Source: Clostridia bacterium (GTDB lineage: Bacteria > Bacillota > Clostridia > Christensenellales > Borkfalkiaceae). From it: DNA of 18,238 bases. The notes under the pieces were generated by a model. It was given only the letters and a program-made list of their open reading frames with translations, searched no databases and was not told the DNA's origin. Position numbers and translations under genes: made by a program. The DNA lies in the NCBI GenBank assembly GCA_017457345.1, contig JAFTHR010000012.1, positions 1 through 18,238 of the forward strand, written 5' to 3'. This document shows, in pieces, positions 1-7,662 of this stretch. Within the stretch, counting starts at the first letter, position 1. The number at the start of each line of letters is the position of its first letter.

Positions 1-2
1 AA

Positions 3-107
3 GAAGGCAAAAAAGCAACGTTTGCTCTTCTTGGCAAAGCAGGCTACGACGCAAAGAAAGCGGAACTCGATTCCTTACCTGAAAAAGAAGCCGCTTGCAT
101 CATCTAA
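3..107 (+). CDS. 3' end of an unidentified gene
   Basis: An open frame enters from the left edge and ends in TAA at 105-107. It encodes a last stretch of 34 residues rich in Lys, Ala and Glu that ends in ...EKEAACII. A strong terminator begins six bases after the stop, which supports a real gene end. The fragment is too short for me to name a family. The composition suggests a soluble protein, but no motif is visible. Confidence 0.6.
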   Translation, partial: EGKKATFALLGKAGYDAKKAELDSLPEKEAACII

Positions 108-112
108 AACGT

Positions 113-145
113 ATTACCGCCCGTTTTTCACGGGCGGTAATTTTT
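113..145 (+). terminator. Rho-independent terminator of the left-edge gene
   Basis: An 11-bp perfect stem (113-123 with 131-141, ATTACCGCCCG and its complement) with a 7-base loop runs into a T-tract at 141-145. It lies directly after the TAA of the partial gene. Confidence 0.9.
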
Positions 146-151
146 GCAATG

Positions 152-181
152 AAAAATCCAGCCGAAACAGGCTGGATTTTT
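152..181 (-). terminator. Terminator of the MATE transporter gene
   Basis: A 12-bp perfect stem AAAAATCCAGCC (152-163) / GGCTGGATTTTT (170-181) encloses a 6-base loop. Read on the minus strand it has a U-tract and sits two bases beyond the stop codon of the MATE gene. The A/T flanks on both arms mean it could also work in the plus direction as a back-up to the previous terminator. Confidence 0.88.
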
Positions 182-183
182 CG

Positions 184-1554
184 TTATTTCATTAAATGTT
201 TTCGCCAACTTTGCTTTTTCCAGCGTACCAGGTACAAGATTCCGCGGAAAAGTTCGTCAATCGCAAAGGCAATCCACATACCGTATAAATCCCAACCGAA
301 GACTATCACAAAGAGCGCCGAAAGCCCGATACTGCACCCCCAACAGGAGAGAATAGAAACAATCGTTGTAAAACGAACGTCCCCCGCGGCGTTTAAGCCG
401 AATTGACCAAGATGGTTCATCCCACGCCCGATTTCCACGAACAAGTCTATGATAAAGATCACGGTAGCATACGCCGCAACCTCTTCGTCTGCCGCGTAGA
501 ACCAAACGAGCAATTTCTTGCCGAGAGCAATCGTGATCAAAGATAGTAGCGCGTTGCAAAGCAATACGATCCGCAGGTTTTGCCGATGCATTTTATCTGC
601 CTGTTCAAGTTCGTTCATGCCGCAAAGTCTGCCTATTATAATGGCGTTTGCCTGCCCTATCGCGTAGCCGAAAATATACACGAAATACACCACTTGCGAT
701 AGGTAGTTTTTTGCCAAATAGGCACTCGGCGTTAAACTCAAACAGATCATTGCCGCTACCGTTTGGGATATGTTATAAGAAATGGAAGAAACGGAAGCAG
801 GTGCACCGATTGAAAAAATCTTTTTCAACCATTCACCGCTCCAATGCAAGCAAGCACCGATCTTTTTATGTATAAAGAAAGCAAACGCAATAAGTACGTA
901 CACAAGGGCGGCAATCATAGGCACTAAGCCGAGCGCCATTGCGCCGTGTTCTTGCGGCACTTTTAATACGTACACGATAATCGCCGTACCCGCCGCGGAC
1001 ACGATATTTAAACATAAACTGCACACAAAGCCTTGCGCCGTATGCCCGTAGCACCGAAGGGAGGTAATGAGCACGTTCCCCACGATTTGTATAATCATTG
1101 CGAATACACGAATTCGAAGATAGGTTATTGCGTACGACAAATAGGGTGCGTAATCGGGTTTATCCATCCCCATAAACACTAACAACGGTTTTGCAAGAAC
1201 ACATTGCACTATGGAAAGGATAACGGCAAGAATTACGCTCATCCATAGCGATACGCCAACGATCTTTTTACAATTCTCTTGATGTTTTCTGCCGATTTCA
1301 ATGCTAAGAAGAATAGAAAGACCCGCGGTTATAATGGCAAGCACCATGCCAAATAGCGAAACCACAGAAGATGCAACCGATATGGGAATCACGAACATAC
1401 CGCCGTGATATCGAGTTGCCATTATGGTTTGCACCATACCGATTAAATGTCCGGAAATACTTTCAAAAAATAGCGGAAAGGTAAGCGCAAATAGCGACAA
1501 ACGGTTTTCGCCTTCACCAAGCGTAAACAACTTTTTATCTATAAATTTTTTCAC
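184..1554 (-). CDS. MATE family multidrug/cation antiporter
   Basis: A polytopic inner-membrane protein of 456 residues with about 12 hydrophobic segments and two similar halves, the usual length and layout of MATE (multi-antimicrobial extrusion) exporters. These exchange Na+ or H+ for organic cations or drugs; the substrate cannot be told here. The N-terminus MKKFIDKKLF leads into a first helix, followed by a helix with an FGMVLAI..SILLSIEIGRK pattern typical of the family. The open frame extends two codons further, to a GTG at 1558-1560. That GTG lies almost on top of the GGGAGG ribosome site, whereas the GTG at 1552-1554 is 7 bases from it, so I chose the inner GTG. The gene is monocistronic: its own promoter lies upstream and a terminator follows two bases after its stop. 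Confidence 0.88.
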   Translation of the reverse strand: MKKFIDKKLFTLGEGENRLSLFALTFPLFFESISGHLIGMVQTIMATRYHGGMFVIPISVASSVVSLFGMVLAIITAGLSILLSIEIGRKHQENCKKIVGVSLWMSVILAVILSIVQCVLAKPLLVFMGMDKPDYAPYLSYAITYLRIRVFAMIIQIVGNVLITSLRCYGHTAQGFVCSLCLNIVSAAGTAIIVYVLKVPQEHGAMALGLVPMIAALVYVLIAFAFFIHKKIGACLHWSGEWLKKIFSIGAPASVSSISYNISQTVAAMICLSLTPSAYLAKNYLSQVVYFVYIFGYAIGQANAIIIGRLCGMNELEQADKMHRQNLRIVLLCNALLSLITIALGKKLLVWFYAADEEVAAYATVIFIIDLFVEIGRGMNHLGQFGLNAAGDVRFTTIVSILSCWGCSIGLSALFVIVFGWDLYGMWIAFAIDELFRGILYLVRWKKQSWRKHLMK

Positions 1555-1583
1555 GGGCACGCCTCCCTTTGTGATCCTTGTCT

Positions 1584-1612
1584 ATTATATCACTTTCGAT
1601 TTTCGTTTGCAA
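1584..1612 (-). promoter_or_regulatory. Sigma-A-type promoter of the MATE gene
   Basis: On the minus strand, TTGCAA (1607-1612) and TATAAT (1584-1589) are separated by exactly 17 bases. Transcription would start near 1577, giving a leader of about 25 bases with the GGGAGG site. Confidence 0.75.
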
Positions 1613-1713
1613 TCACTTTGCCCTAAAAAAACAACCTATTTTTTTCTAAATCGGTTATAAAAAAACGGTGCAAGGGGAATACTTTTAATGGAACGGAAAC
1701 AGGCTTTTTTACA

Positions 1714-1719
1714 TATACT
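1714..1719 (+). promoter_or_regulatory. Possible -10 element for ndoA
   Basis: TATACT lies 44 bases before the chosen ndoA start, on the non-coding side of the divergent MATE promoter. No good -35 is found 16-18 bases upstream (GGAACG/GAACGG region), so the assignment is weak. Confidence 0.3.
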
Positions 1720-1762
1720 ACAGTAAGGGAGTTTGTTCGGTTTTCCAAAAGAGGTGTTAGTG

Positions 1763-2107
1763 ATGAACGTAAAACGCGGTGAACTGTATTATGCCGATTT
1801 ATCCCCCGTAGTCGGGAGTGAACAAGGGGGAATCCGCCCCGTACTCGTTGTGCAAAACGACGTTGGAAATAAATACTCCCCCACCATTATTGCCGCCGCC
1901 GTAACGAGCAAAATCAATAAGGCAAAATTGCCCACGCATATAGAACTCCCTTCCGCTTACGGGCTAGCCAAAGATAGCGTGATTCTGCTCGAACAAATCC
2001 GCACGCTTGATAAGCGTAGGCTCAAAGAACGAATCGGTGTGTTGCCCCCTGCCACAATGTCACGCGTGGATAGAGCCATTTTAATCAGTTTGGGATTTCC
2101 CGTTTAA
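1763..2107 (+). CDS. ndoA: MazF/PemK-family endoribonuclease toxin (NdoA/EndoA type)
   Basis: A 114-residue sequence-specific mRNA interferase of the MazF/PemK fold. It closely follows the Bacillus subtilis EndoA pattern as I recall it: MxVKRGxxYxADLSP start, GSEQGGxRPV block with Arg25, Thr48, KAKLPTH loop and DSVILLEQIRT block. Arg25 and Thr48 match the catalytic residues known for B. subtilis MazF, so activity is expected. The frame is open back to a TTG at 1733, but AGAGGTG sits at the right distance from the ATG at 1763 and homology begins there. No antitoxin gene (YdcD/MazE-like) precedes it: the upstream 200 bases are non-coding and the next gene runs divergently. A terminator follows immediately. 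Confidence 0.93.
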   Translation: MNVKRGELYYADLSPVVGSEQGGIRPVLVVQNDVGNKYSPTIIAAAVTSKINKAKLPTHIELPSAYGLAKDSVILLEQIRTLDKRRLKERIGVLPPATMSRVDRAILISLGFPV

Positions 2108-2147
2108 AAGAAAGCCGCAAAACGAACGCGGCTTTCTTTCATTTTTG
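2107..2147 (+). terminator. Rho-independent terminator after ndoA
   Basis: A 12-bp perfect stem AAAGAAAGCCGC (2107-2118) / GCGGCTTTCTTT (2128-2139), followed by CATTTTT. It overlaps the last base of the ndoA stop codon and separates ndoA from spoIIE. Confidence 0.88.
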
Positions 2148-2179
2148 CCTTTTTTTGTGAAAAAACGATAAATTATTAC

Positions 2180-2193
2180 ACACGCGCGCGTGT
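2180..2193. promoter_or_regulatory. Perfect 14-bp GC-alternating palindrome upstream of spoIIE
   Basis: ACACGCG/CGCGTGT is a perfect dyad with no spacer. It lies 35 bases before the spoIIE ATG and directly abuts a TATTAT/TTATAA sequence (2194-2202) that could be the -10 element. It is positioned like an operator, but alternating purine-pyrimidine DNA of this kind can also arise by chance or adopt Z-form. I see no convincing Spo0A box (TGTCGAA); the nearest is TTGTGAAAA at 2155-2163. Confidence 0.4.
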
Positions 2194-2227
2194 TATTATA
2201 AGGAAAATAATCCAAGGAGATAACCTT

Positions 2228-4528
2228 ATGTTCACGCGAAAAACGGCCATCCCTTCTACTCTAATTTATTTCTTTTCCGCCTTTGCCTTGCTCCTTTTAC
2301 ACGCCATCGGCAACCACGGCGAGCCGTTTGGGCTTGCCCTTTTTTATGCGCTCGGCGTAAGCGGCGCAAACCCTTTTTTGATTGCCGTATTTTACGCCGC
2401 TTCTTCTCTTATCTCTCTCCACCCCGTTCTCTTCTTTCTCTATTTAGGACAAGCAGGACTTTTATGCCTTGCCTTTTTATTTGAGCGAAGATTTCAAGAT
2501 AAAGCGTTTTTTAAACTTGGCGCACTCTCCTTTCTCACCCTGTTTATTTGCCTCGTTTCATTCGTGGTGTTTTCTCCTTTCACTCCCTATCCTATCCCCT
2601 TTGCTTTTTTACGCGACGGATACTTGCAAAAAACGGTGATTGCCGCGCTCGTTTTTTTGCTCTCCGCCACGTTTACCGTTTGTATCAAAGCACTTTGTTT
2701 TAAACTCCTAAAATGCCGCTTACGCGACGACGAGCGGATTTATTGTTGTTTCCTATTCGTACTGCTTGGCGTGGGCTTTTGCCGCTTTTTCGGCGAGACT
2801 GCATACTTTGGCTTTTCACTCTTTTTTCTCCTTCTCTTTTCTTGCGTGACAAAGGATGCTTCCGCTCTTTTCTTTGCATTCGTTGCATCCCTGCCCCCCT
2901 TTCTCGTGTTTTCCACGTCTTTAGAGCGGTTCTTTTTATACGGCGTTGTTATCGCCTTTTTTATGAAATCCGGCAGACTTGCCGCCGCAATTGCTTGCCT
3001 TGCAACGTTCTTTATCCTAGGGTATTTTGAAGGTATTTACGGCTATCCTGCCGTGGCGCTCACGCAAGAGATCTTATCCGCGCTACTGCCCTGTTTGTTG
3101 TTCGTATTTTGCCCTTCACTCCTTATTAGAAAACTTGAAAACGAACTTACTTTCTATCGAGAAAAACACCTTTCCAGGATCGCCATCAACCGAAACCGTG
3201 CGGTTATCGGGGAACGGCTATTTGAAATATCGAGCGTGTTTAGAGAAATCCAAACCACCTTTACCGCTCTAAACGAAAGTAGCGCGGAAGACAACGCCAA
3301 ATCGTTCATTCTTTCTAGCGTGATGGAAACGTTATGCAAACAATGCCCCACGTATCCCCTTTGTCAAAAGAAAAACGTGCGAACGCCTTTGGCTAGTTTA
3401 ATAGACGTTGGTTGCGTGAAAGGAAAAACAAACTTAATGGATATCCCCGCCGCTCTTGCAGACGTTTGTACCCGCCAAACGGAACTTCTAAACGCCGTCA
3501 ATCGACAAATCGTGGATTATAGAAGATATATGCTGGAATCGGAAAACGCTACGAACGGTAGAAATCTACTTGCAGGCCAAGCACTCGGCGTGAGCGAAGT
3601 ACTTAAAAACATTGCCCTAGAACAGAGTGAGCCCTTAAAAATATATCAAGAGCAAGAAAAAGACCTAACCGTTGCCCTATTGAAAGCCGGCGTAGTTTGC
3701 TTGGAAATGCTAATTGCAGAAAACGGCGGAGAGCCGTCGGTTTCCCTTGTATGTTATGGAGAAACGAACGTAAAAACGATTGCAGACGTGATTAGCGAAT
3801 CCCTTAAAACGCCTATGATTATCTCCGAAAAACTAACTCTTTCCAAAGAAAAGTTTTGCTATATTTTCCACCGCCGCCCGAAATACGACGCCGCTTTCGG
3901 CATTGCTACCCGCACAAAAAGCGGAGAGCGGGCAAGCGGAGACACTTACTCGGTAATAAAAATTGATGAACGAAGATTTTTAGTTGCCCTTTCGGACGGC
4001 ATGGGAAGCGGCGAATACGCCCATAAAGTTTCCGAAAGCACCGTCTCTCTACTTGAAAGTTTTTACCGCGCGAAAATGCCGAGCGCGCTCGTACTAAACA
4101 CCGTGAACAAACTACTCTCGTTCAACCGCGAAGAATCCTTTGCTTGCGTGGATATCGCCGTTGTCAATCTCGACGACGGGGAAACGGACGTGATAAAAAT
4201 CGGCTCACCTATGGGCTTTATCCTTTCTTCTAACGCAATGAAAATTCTAGAAGGCTCTTCCCTTCCACTTGGGATTTTGGATAGTTTGCGCCCCGCCACT
4301 TCCGCTTATACTTTACGGGCAGGCGACGTGCTACTGTTTTTAAGCGACGGCATTACACAAGCCTTTCCTTCCACCGTGGATTTATACGAACTGTTAAAAG
4401 GCGTGCCTATCTCCAACCCCCAACAACTTGCCGATCACCTGCTTGATACGGCGCTAGAATTGTACGGCGGAGAAGCAAAAGACGATATGACGGTACTTGC
4501 CGTTCGATTGTTCCAAGCAACGGCGTAA
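2228..4528 (+). CDS. spoIIE: Stage II sporulation protein E (SpoIIE), membrane PP2C phosphatase
   Basis: A 766-residue protein that dephosphorylates the anti-anti-sigma factor SpoIIAA to release sigma-F in the forespore, and also acts at the polar septum. About ten hydrophobic segments fill residues 10-300, followed by a linking region with charged helices (about 300-350). A Cys cluster follows (Cys370-x2-Cys373-x5-Cys379), then the C-terminal PP2C domain (about 545-766). That domain shows RASGDTYS before LSDGMGSG (Asp590), then LSDGIT (Asp707) and DDMTVLAV (Asp752/Asp753). These fit the metal-binding aspartates of SpoIIE. B. subtilis SpoIIE is about 60 residues longer. The ATG has an AAGGAG site 8 bases upstream. 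The gene stands alone between two terminators. It is strong evidence that the organism forms endospores. Confidence 0.96.
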   Translation: MFTRKTAIPSTLIYFFSAFALLLLHAIGNHGEPFGLALFYALGVSGANPFLIAVFYAASSLISLHPVLFFLYLGQAGLLCLAFLFERRFQDKAFFKLGALSFLTLFICLVSFVVFSPFTPYPIPFAFLRDGYLQKTVIAALVFLLSATFTVCIKALCFKLLKCRLRDDERIYCCFLFVLLGVGFCRFFGETAYFGFSLFFLLLFSCVTKDASALFFAFVASLPPFLVFSTSLERFFLYGVVIAFFMKSGRLAAAIACLATFFILGYFEGIYGYPAVALTQEILSALLPCLLFVFCPSLLIRKLENELTFYREKHLSRIAINRNRAVIGERLFEISSVFREIQTTFTALNESSAEDNAKSFILSSVMETLCKQCPTYPLCQKKNVRTPLASLIDVGCVKGKTNLMDIPAALADVCTRQTELLNAVNRQIVDYRRYMLESENATNGRNLLAGQALGVSEVLKNIALEQSEPLKIYQEQEKDLTVALLKAGVVCLEMLIAENGGEPSVSLVCYGETNVKTIADVISESLKTPMIISEKLTLSKEKFCYIFHRRPKYDAAFGIATRTKSGERASGDTYSVIKIDERRFLVALSDGMGSGEYAHKVSESTVSLLESFYRAKMPSALVLNTVNKLLSFNREESFACVDIAVVNLDDGETDVIKIGSPMGFILSSNAMKILEGSSLPLGILDSLRPATSAYTLRAGDVLLFLSDGITQAFPSTVDLYELLKGVPISNPQQLADHLLDTALELYGGEAKDDMTVLAVRLFQATA

Positions 4529-4530
4529 AA

Positions 4531-4565
4531 AAAAGCCACTCTCTACGAGAGTGACTTTTTCTTTT
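4531..4565. terminator. Bidirectional terminator between spoIIE and the convergent membrane gene
   Basis: Convergent genes end on either side of a hairpin with arms AAAAGCCACTCTC (4531-4543) and GAGAGTGACTTTTT (4547-4560). Read on the plus strand it has one C-A mismatch; read on the minus strand this becomes a G-U pair, so both directions have a stem and a U-tract. Confidence 0.88.
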
Positions 4566-4573
4566 TTATTAAA

Positions 4574-6082
4574 TTAGTCTTGACGTTTTGCCGCTGCAAT
4601 CCACTTTTCTTTGAGTTTTCTTGCATAAGCAACTCTATCGCTAATTTCTTGCGGTTCGCTCGGCTCTTCCACCACAGGCGCAGGTGCAACCACAGGCACT
4701 TCTACGGGCGCGGGAGCGGGAGCAGGTTCAGCCACAGGCGCAGGTGCGGGTGCGAGTGCAGGCGCAACTTCCGGTTGAACAGGACCTTCTACCACGTTCA
4801 TCGGCTCTTGTTGAGGTTGAGCGGGTGCAGGTACGTTCACCGTCTTCACCAAAGGCATAACCATAATCGGCGTACCGTCAGGCTGCATAAATACAGCCGG
4901 AGCGTTAAGACATTGAACGGGCAAAGTGTAAACTGCTTGTGCTTGTTCTTGCACTTGTGCTTGTTCTTGTGCAGGTTCTTCGTCCGGTTCTTCGGGAATG
5001 ATAACGGGTTCTTCGTAGTTCTTGCGAACGTTCGGAAGTTTACGCATACATACTTCTAACAAGAATGCCGCGAACGCTACAACCCCTAAGTATACCATAT
5101 TCAAAGTAGGAACAACGGTGATCGCTTCGCCAAACCACGTGGTAGAACCAAGCGCATAACTTGCAAAGGTATAAAGCGCTGCAATCAGGAACACGAAGAA
5201 GGCGCAAACGCGGAAGTTCTTCATCCCCTTTGCTTTCACACCGTCGCGGTGGAATTCCGTGGTGTTCGTGGTGTGTTTCACCATTGCAAAGATGAATACG
5301 AGCATAAGGATTTGCACAGCGGGGAACACAATCGTAAGGATAAACGCTTCTTTATTTGCAGCAAGGTCTTGGAACAACGTGGAAAGGTAAGATTCACCCG
5401 CCAACACGTAAAGGTTCGAAAGAAGGCTCACTTCTGCAAAGAAATGAAGGATTACGCTAACGAACAGGAATTGTGCAAGATTGCGCATAAAGGGCGCGAA
5501 TCTACCGTATTTGCGTTCGCATTTGATGGGGTTTTTAACGTTGACGAACAAACTCGTTTTCGCGCCAACGATACCACCCCAGAAATGGATGATAAAGCCA
5601 ACGAGCAACGCGATATAGAAGAGCCCCGTGTATTGCGCGCCCGATAAAATTTTGAGCAAGAACGCAACGAAGATAATCATAAAGAAGGTACAAGAGAACA
5701 CTTTCCCCATTTTTTGCATGGTATCTTCGTTTCTGTTATATCCGCTCTTTTCACTCGGTTTTTTGCGATAAAGTCTATGTAATTTACAGAACGAGCGAAT
5801 TAAGTTGATTACCGCTACCAAGAGCAACAACGAATATAAAACCGTGGGCACTAATACGGAAAGGGTGTAGAGCAACTCACCGGAGAAATACTTTACGTCT
5901 AAAAAGCCTTTCCAGAAATTTGCCACCCACATAGAACCGGTCACGCCGCCGTATACAAGGGGGAAGAAACAAGCCGCACCGAGGATGAGCGTACCAAGGA
6001 AATAAAGCACACCTACAAACTCTGCTTTGCGGCGGTTTTTACCGAGTACCTTTAAAGTTTGTTTATCTTCACAAATCTTCAT
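4574..6082 (-). CDS. Eight-TM membrane protein with Pro/Ala/Glu-rich cytoplasmic tail, function unknown
   Basis: I do not recognise this 502-residue protein. About eight hydrophobic segments lie at roughly 22-45, 67-97, 130-150, 153-175, 205-230, 250-272, 293-315 and 325-348. From about 360 to 475 the chain is a low-complexity tail: acidic PEEPDEEP, then QEQAQVQEQAQA, then PAPAPAP repeats. It ends in a short basic stretch (RKLKEKWIAAAKRQD) that could be an amphipathic helix. With an even TM number and a basic N-terminus the tail would be cytoplasmic, which is inference. The ATG overlaps the TGA of the upstream gene (ATGA), so the two are translationally coupled and probably act together at the membrane. 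Transporter or scaffold roles are possible but unsupported. Confidence 0.75.
   Translation of the reverse strand: MKICEDKQTLKVLGKNRRKAEFVGVLYFLGTLILGAACFFPLVYGGVTGSMWVANFWKGFLDVKYFSGELLYTLSVLVPTVLYSLLLLVAVINLIRSFCKLHRLYRKKPSEKSGYNRNEDTMQKMGKVFSCTFFMIIFVAFLLKILSGAQYTGLFYIALLVGFIIHFWGGIVGAKTSLFVNVKNPIKCERKYGRFAPFMRNLAQFLFVSVILHFFAEVSLLSNLYVLAGESYLSTLFQDLAANKEAFILTIVFPAVQILMLVFIFAMVKHTTNTTEFHRDGVKAKGMKNFRVCAFFVFLIAALYTFASYALGSTTWFGEAITVVPTLNMVYLGVVAFAAFLLEVCMRKLPNVRKNYEEPVIIPEEPDEEPAQEQAQVQEQAQAVYTLPVQCLNAPAVFMQPDGTPIMVMPLVKTVNVPAPAQPQQEPMNVVEGPVQPEVAPALAPAPAPVAEPAPAPAPVEVPVVAPAPVVEEPSEPQEISDRVAYARKLKEKWIAAAKRQD
4671..4768 (-). repeat. Low-complexity GC-rich repeat encoding the PAPAPAP tail
   Basis: About 100 bases built from CAGGCGCAGGTGC/GGGAGC-type short units encode alternating Pro-Ala with Val/Glu breaks in the C-terminal tail of the membrane protein. 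Such tracts vary in length by slippage. Confidence 0.7.
4936..4969 (-). repeat. 16-bp direct repeat encoding QEQAQ units
   Basis: CTTGTGCTTGTTCTTG occurs at 4936-4951 and again at 4954-4969. On the minus strand it codes for two copies of a Gln/Glu/Ala unit in the acidic tail of the membrane protein. Confidence 0.75.
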
Positions 6083-7038
6083 GCCGTCACCTCCGCTTCA
6101 CTCGTAATGAAACTTTGCAAGGATGCGGGAAGTTCCACTCTCGTGTTATTCAAGTTGGAATATACAAGGGTTTCGTTGCTATTCATCTTCGTGTAGATGC
6201 TAGAAGAATAACCTTCACCCGAATCTTGCGTTTGCATTACCATATGGGATTGAGCAAAGAAGGCAGGACGTCTACCCGGCTTAAACCCATAGCGCTCCGT
6301 AAGTTCGCTAACGTTATTTTCTTCTAAGAATTCTTGAGAGTATTGCGGAACGTACGTAAATTCTGCGTCGATTACGCTAAATTCAAGTTGTTCGGTGAGA
6401 AGCGGCAAGAAAGATGCAGCTACTTGATCGCCCGAAATGTATACGTTCGTAAACAAATCTTCTTCCGAAAGAATTTCAACGCTATCTTTTTGCCATTCCG
6501 CCGAATCAAGCAACATCATATCGGACGCCGATTCACCGTAGAACGTGTTTACGCGTTTATACCACTCACCCGTTTCTTTCACGAGATATCTTTCGCTAAC
6601 GTAATTCGTCAAGGTCGTATCTTCAATGAGCGTGACGTTGGTCTTTTCGTATGTATAATCGTTATTCACACGGAACACGCCGTTTGCTTTAATCACCGTT
6701 GAAACCACTTCTTGCTCGGAAACGTCTCCAAGCGTGATCGCCACATCTGCCAAAACGGTTGCCGTAAGCGAATACTCCATAGTGTACGAAGCGTACGTTG
6801 CACCTTCCGTAGAACCACTATACGTAGCCGCCGTTTCCATTAACAATTTCTTGGTTTCCGTTTCCGCAGTATCTAACGCATCTTGATTAAAACGCGATAA
6901 AATTGCGTTCCCCGTAGACGAACCGATTACGCCGTTTACGCATTTATACGTACCGAAACCAACCGTCCCAAGGCACAAGGATACCGCCAAGATCCAACCG
7001 ATCGTTCCGGCAACTCTTCCCTTTCCTTTCTTTTTCAT
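6079..7038 (-). CDS. Single-pass exported/membrane-anchored protein, function unknown
   Basis: A 319-residue protein with a basic N-terminus (MKKKGKGR) and one hydrophobic segment at about 9-30, with no clear lipobox. The remaining roughly 290 residues are polar and beta-rich, presumably outside the membrane. Alternating strands such as NNDYTYEKTNVTL and YSNLNNTRVELP near the C-terminus recall LolA/LppX-like or DUF6612-like lipoprotein folds, but this is only a resemblance. The frame stays open to 7113, but that extension would lie over the promoter. The ATG at 7036-7038 has GGGAGG six bases upstream and begins the signal-like sequence, so I chose it. The stop overlaps the ATG of the eight-TM gene (ATGA). 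Together they form a two-gene unit with a very strong promoter. Confidence 0.75.
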   Translation of the reverse strand: MKKKGKGRVAGTIGWILAVSLCLGTVGFGTYKCVNGVIGSSTGNAILSRFNQDALDTAETETKKLLMETAATYSGSTEGATYASYTMEYSLTATVLADVAITLGDVSEQEVVSTVIKANGVFRVNNDYTYEKTNVTLIEDTTLTNYVSERYLVKETGEWYKRVNTFYGESASDMMLLDSAEWQKDSVEILSEEDLFTNVYISGDQVAASFLPLLTEQLEFSVIDAEFTYVPQYSQEFLEENNVSELTERYGFKPGRRPAFFAQSHMVMQTQDSGEGYSSSIYTKMNSNETLVYSNLNNTRVELPASLQSFITSEAEVTA

Positions 7039-7084
7039 AGTTTCCTCCCGTTTGCATTTTCTAATTAACAAACCTATGAATGTT

Positions 7085-7113
7085 ATTATACACCCTTTTT
7101 CTCGCTTTGTCAA
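7085..7113 (-). promoter_or_regulatory. Perfect consensus sigma-A promoter of the unknown membrane operon
   Basis: On the minus strand TTGACA (7108-7113) and TATAAT (7085-7090) are separated by exactly 17 bases, a full match to the housekeeping consensus. The predicted leader is about 40 bases and ends in GGGAGGAAACT before the ATG at 7038. Confidence 0.9.
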
Positions 7114-7132
7114 TATATTCTTTAATATATTG
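7111..7132. repeat. AT-rich dyad overlapping the -35 of the membrane operon
   Basis: CAATATAT (7111-7118) and ATATATTG (7125-7132) form an 8-bp perfect inverted repeat with a 6-base spacer. It shares three bases with the -35 box and extends upstream, where an operator or UP-like element would lie. It is also just past the pncA-like stop, but has no U-tract, so it is unlikely to be a terminator. Confidence 0.45.
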
Positions 7133-7152
7133 TGAGACTTTTTTTATTTCGT

Positions 7153-7662
7153 TTAATGAACTTCCACCTGGCAACACTTCATTGTGGCAATCGCACTTTC
7201 GTGGTTTTGCTTACTAGTCCCTGCACAACAAGCCGAATCCACCTTCACCGTGGCGTTCGGGCAATAGGCTTTTGCCATCACGGCGTTCGATACAACGCAA
7301 ATGTCCGTACATACGCCCACGAACTCAATCTCGCCGTATTCGCCAGAGCGCAAGTATTCGGCAAGTTCTAAACTCCCAAACGTGGGTTTATCGAACACTT
7401 TTTCTCCGTTATAAAGCCCTTCGGCGATCTGCCAACCGAACGTATCTTTTACACAATGCACCACGGGCAAACGCTTGCCTTCTTGCGTGGTAAGGTAATT
7501 TTCTTGGTGCGTATCACGCGTGAATACCACTTCTACACCCGCTTTTTTCGCCACCGCAATTTTTTGGCGCACGGGATCGTACGTAGCCGCGCAATCCGCA
7601 CTCCCCAACGTACCCGTTAAGAAATCGTTTTGCATATCTACGACCACTAAAATTTTTTTCAT
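7153..7662 (-). CDS. pncA: Nicotinamidase-like cysteine hydrolase (isochorismatase superfamily)
   Basis: A 169-residue cytoplasmic hydrolase that probably converts nicotinamide to nicotinate plus ammonia in NAD salvage. The expected triad is visible: Asp9 in VVDMQNDF, Lys92 in DKPTFGS and the nucleophile Cys122 in GVCTDICV. Asp50 and His52 (TRDTH) and His69 (VHC) fit the metal site of nicotinamidases, which favours that role over isochorismatase or other amidases of the superfamily. It is slightly shorter than many PncA proteins (about 180-210). The ATG overlaps the ppa stop codon (ATGA), so the two are translationally coupled. The link makes sense because later NAD-salvage steps release pyrophosphate. 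Exact substrate is not proven. Confidence 0.82.
   Translation of the reverse strand: MKKILVVVDMQNDFLTGTLGSADCAATYDPVRQKIAVAKKAGVEVVFTRDTHQENYLTTQEGKRLPVVHCVKDTFGWQIAEGLYNGEKVFDKPTFGSLELAEYLRSGEYGEIEFVGVCTDICVVSNAVMAKAYCPNATVKVDSACCAGTSKQNHESAIATMKCCQVEVH

Noticed and set aside
2155..2163. TTGTGAAAA as a Spo0A box before spoIIE
   Set aside because: It lacks the central C of TGTCGAA and lies in a T/A-rich run, so a chance match is likely.
4580..5059. A His/Arg-rich plus-strand frame of 159 residues
   Set aside because: It is the complement of the PAPAPAP/QEQAQ coding repeats, with no ribosome site.
7039..7113. A 25-residue N-terminal extension of the exported protein
   Set aside because: The extension would be encoded by the promoter itself; the ATG at 7036-7038 has the ribosome site.
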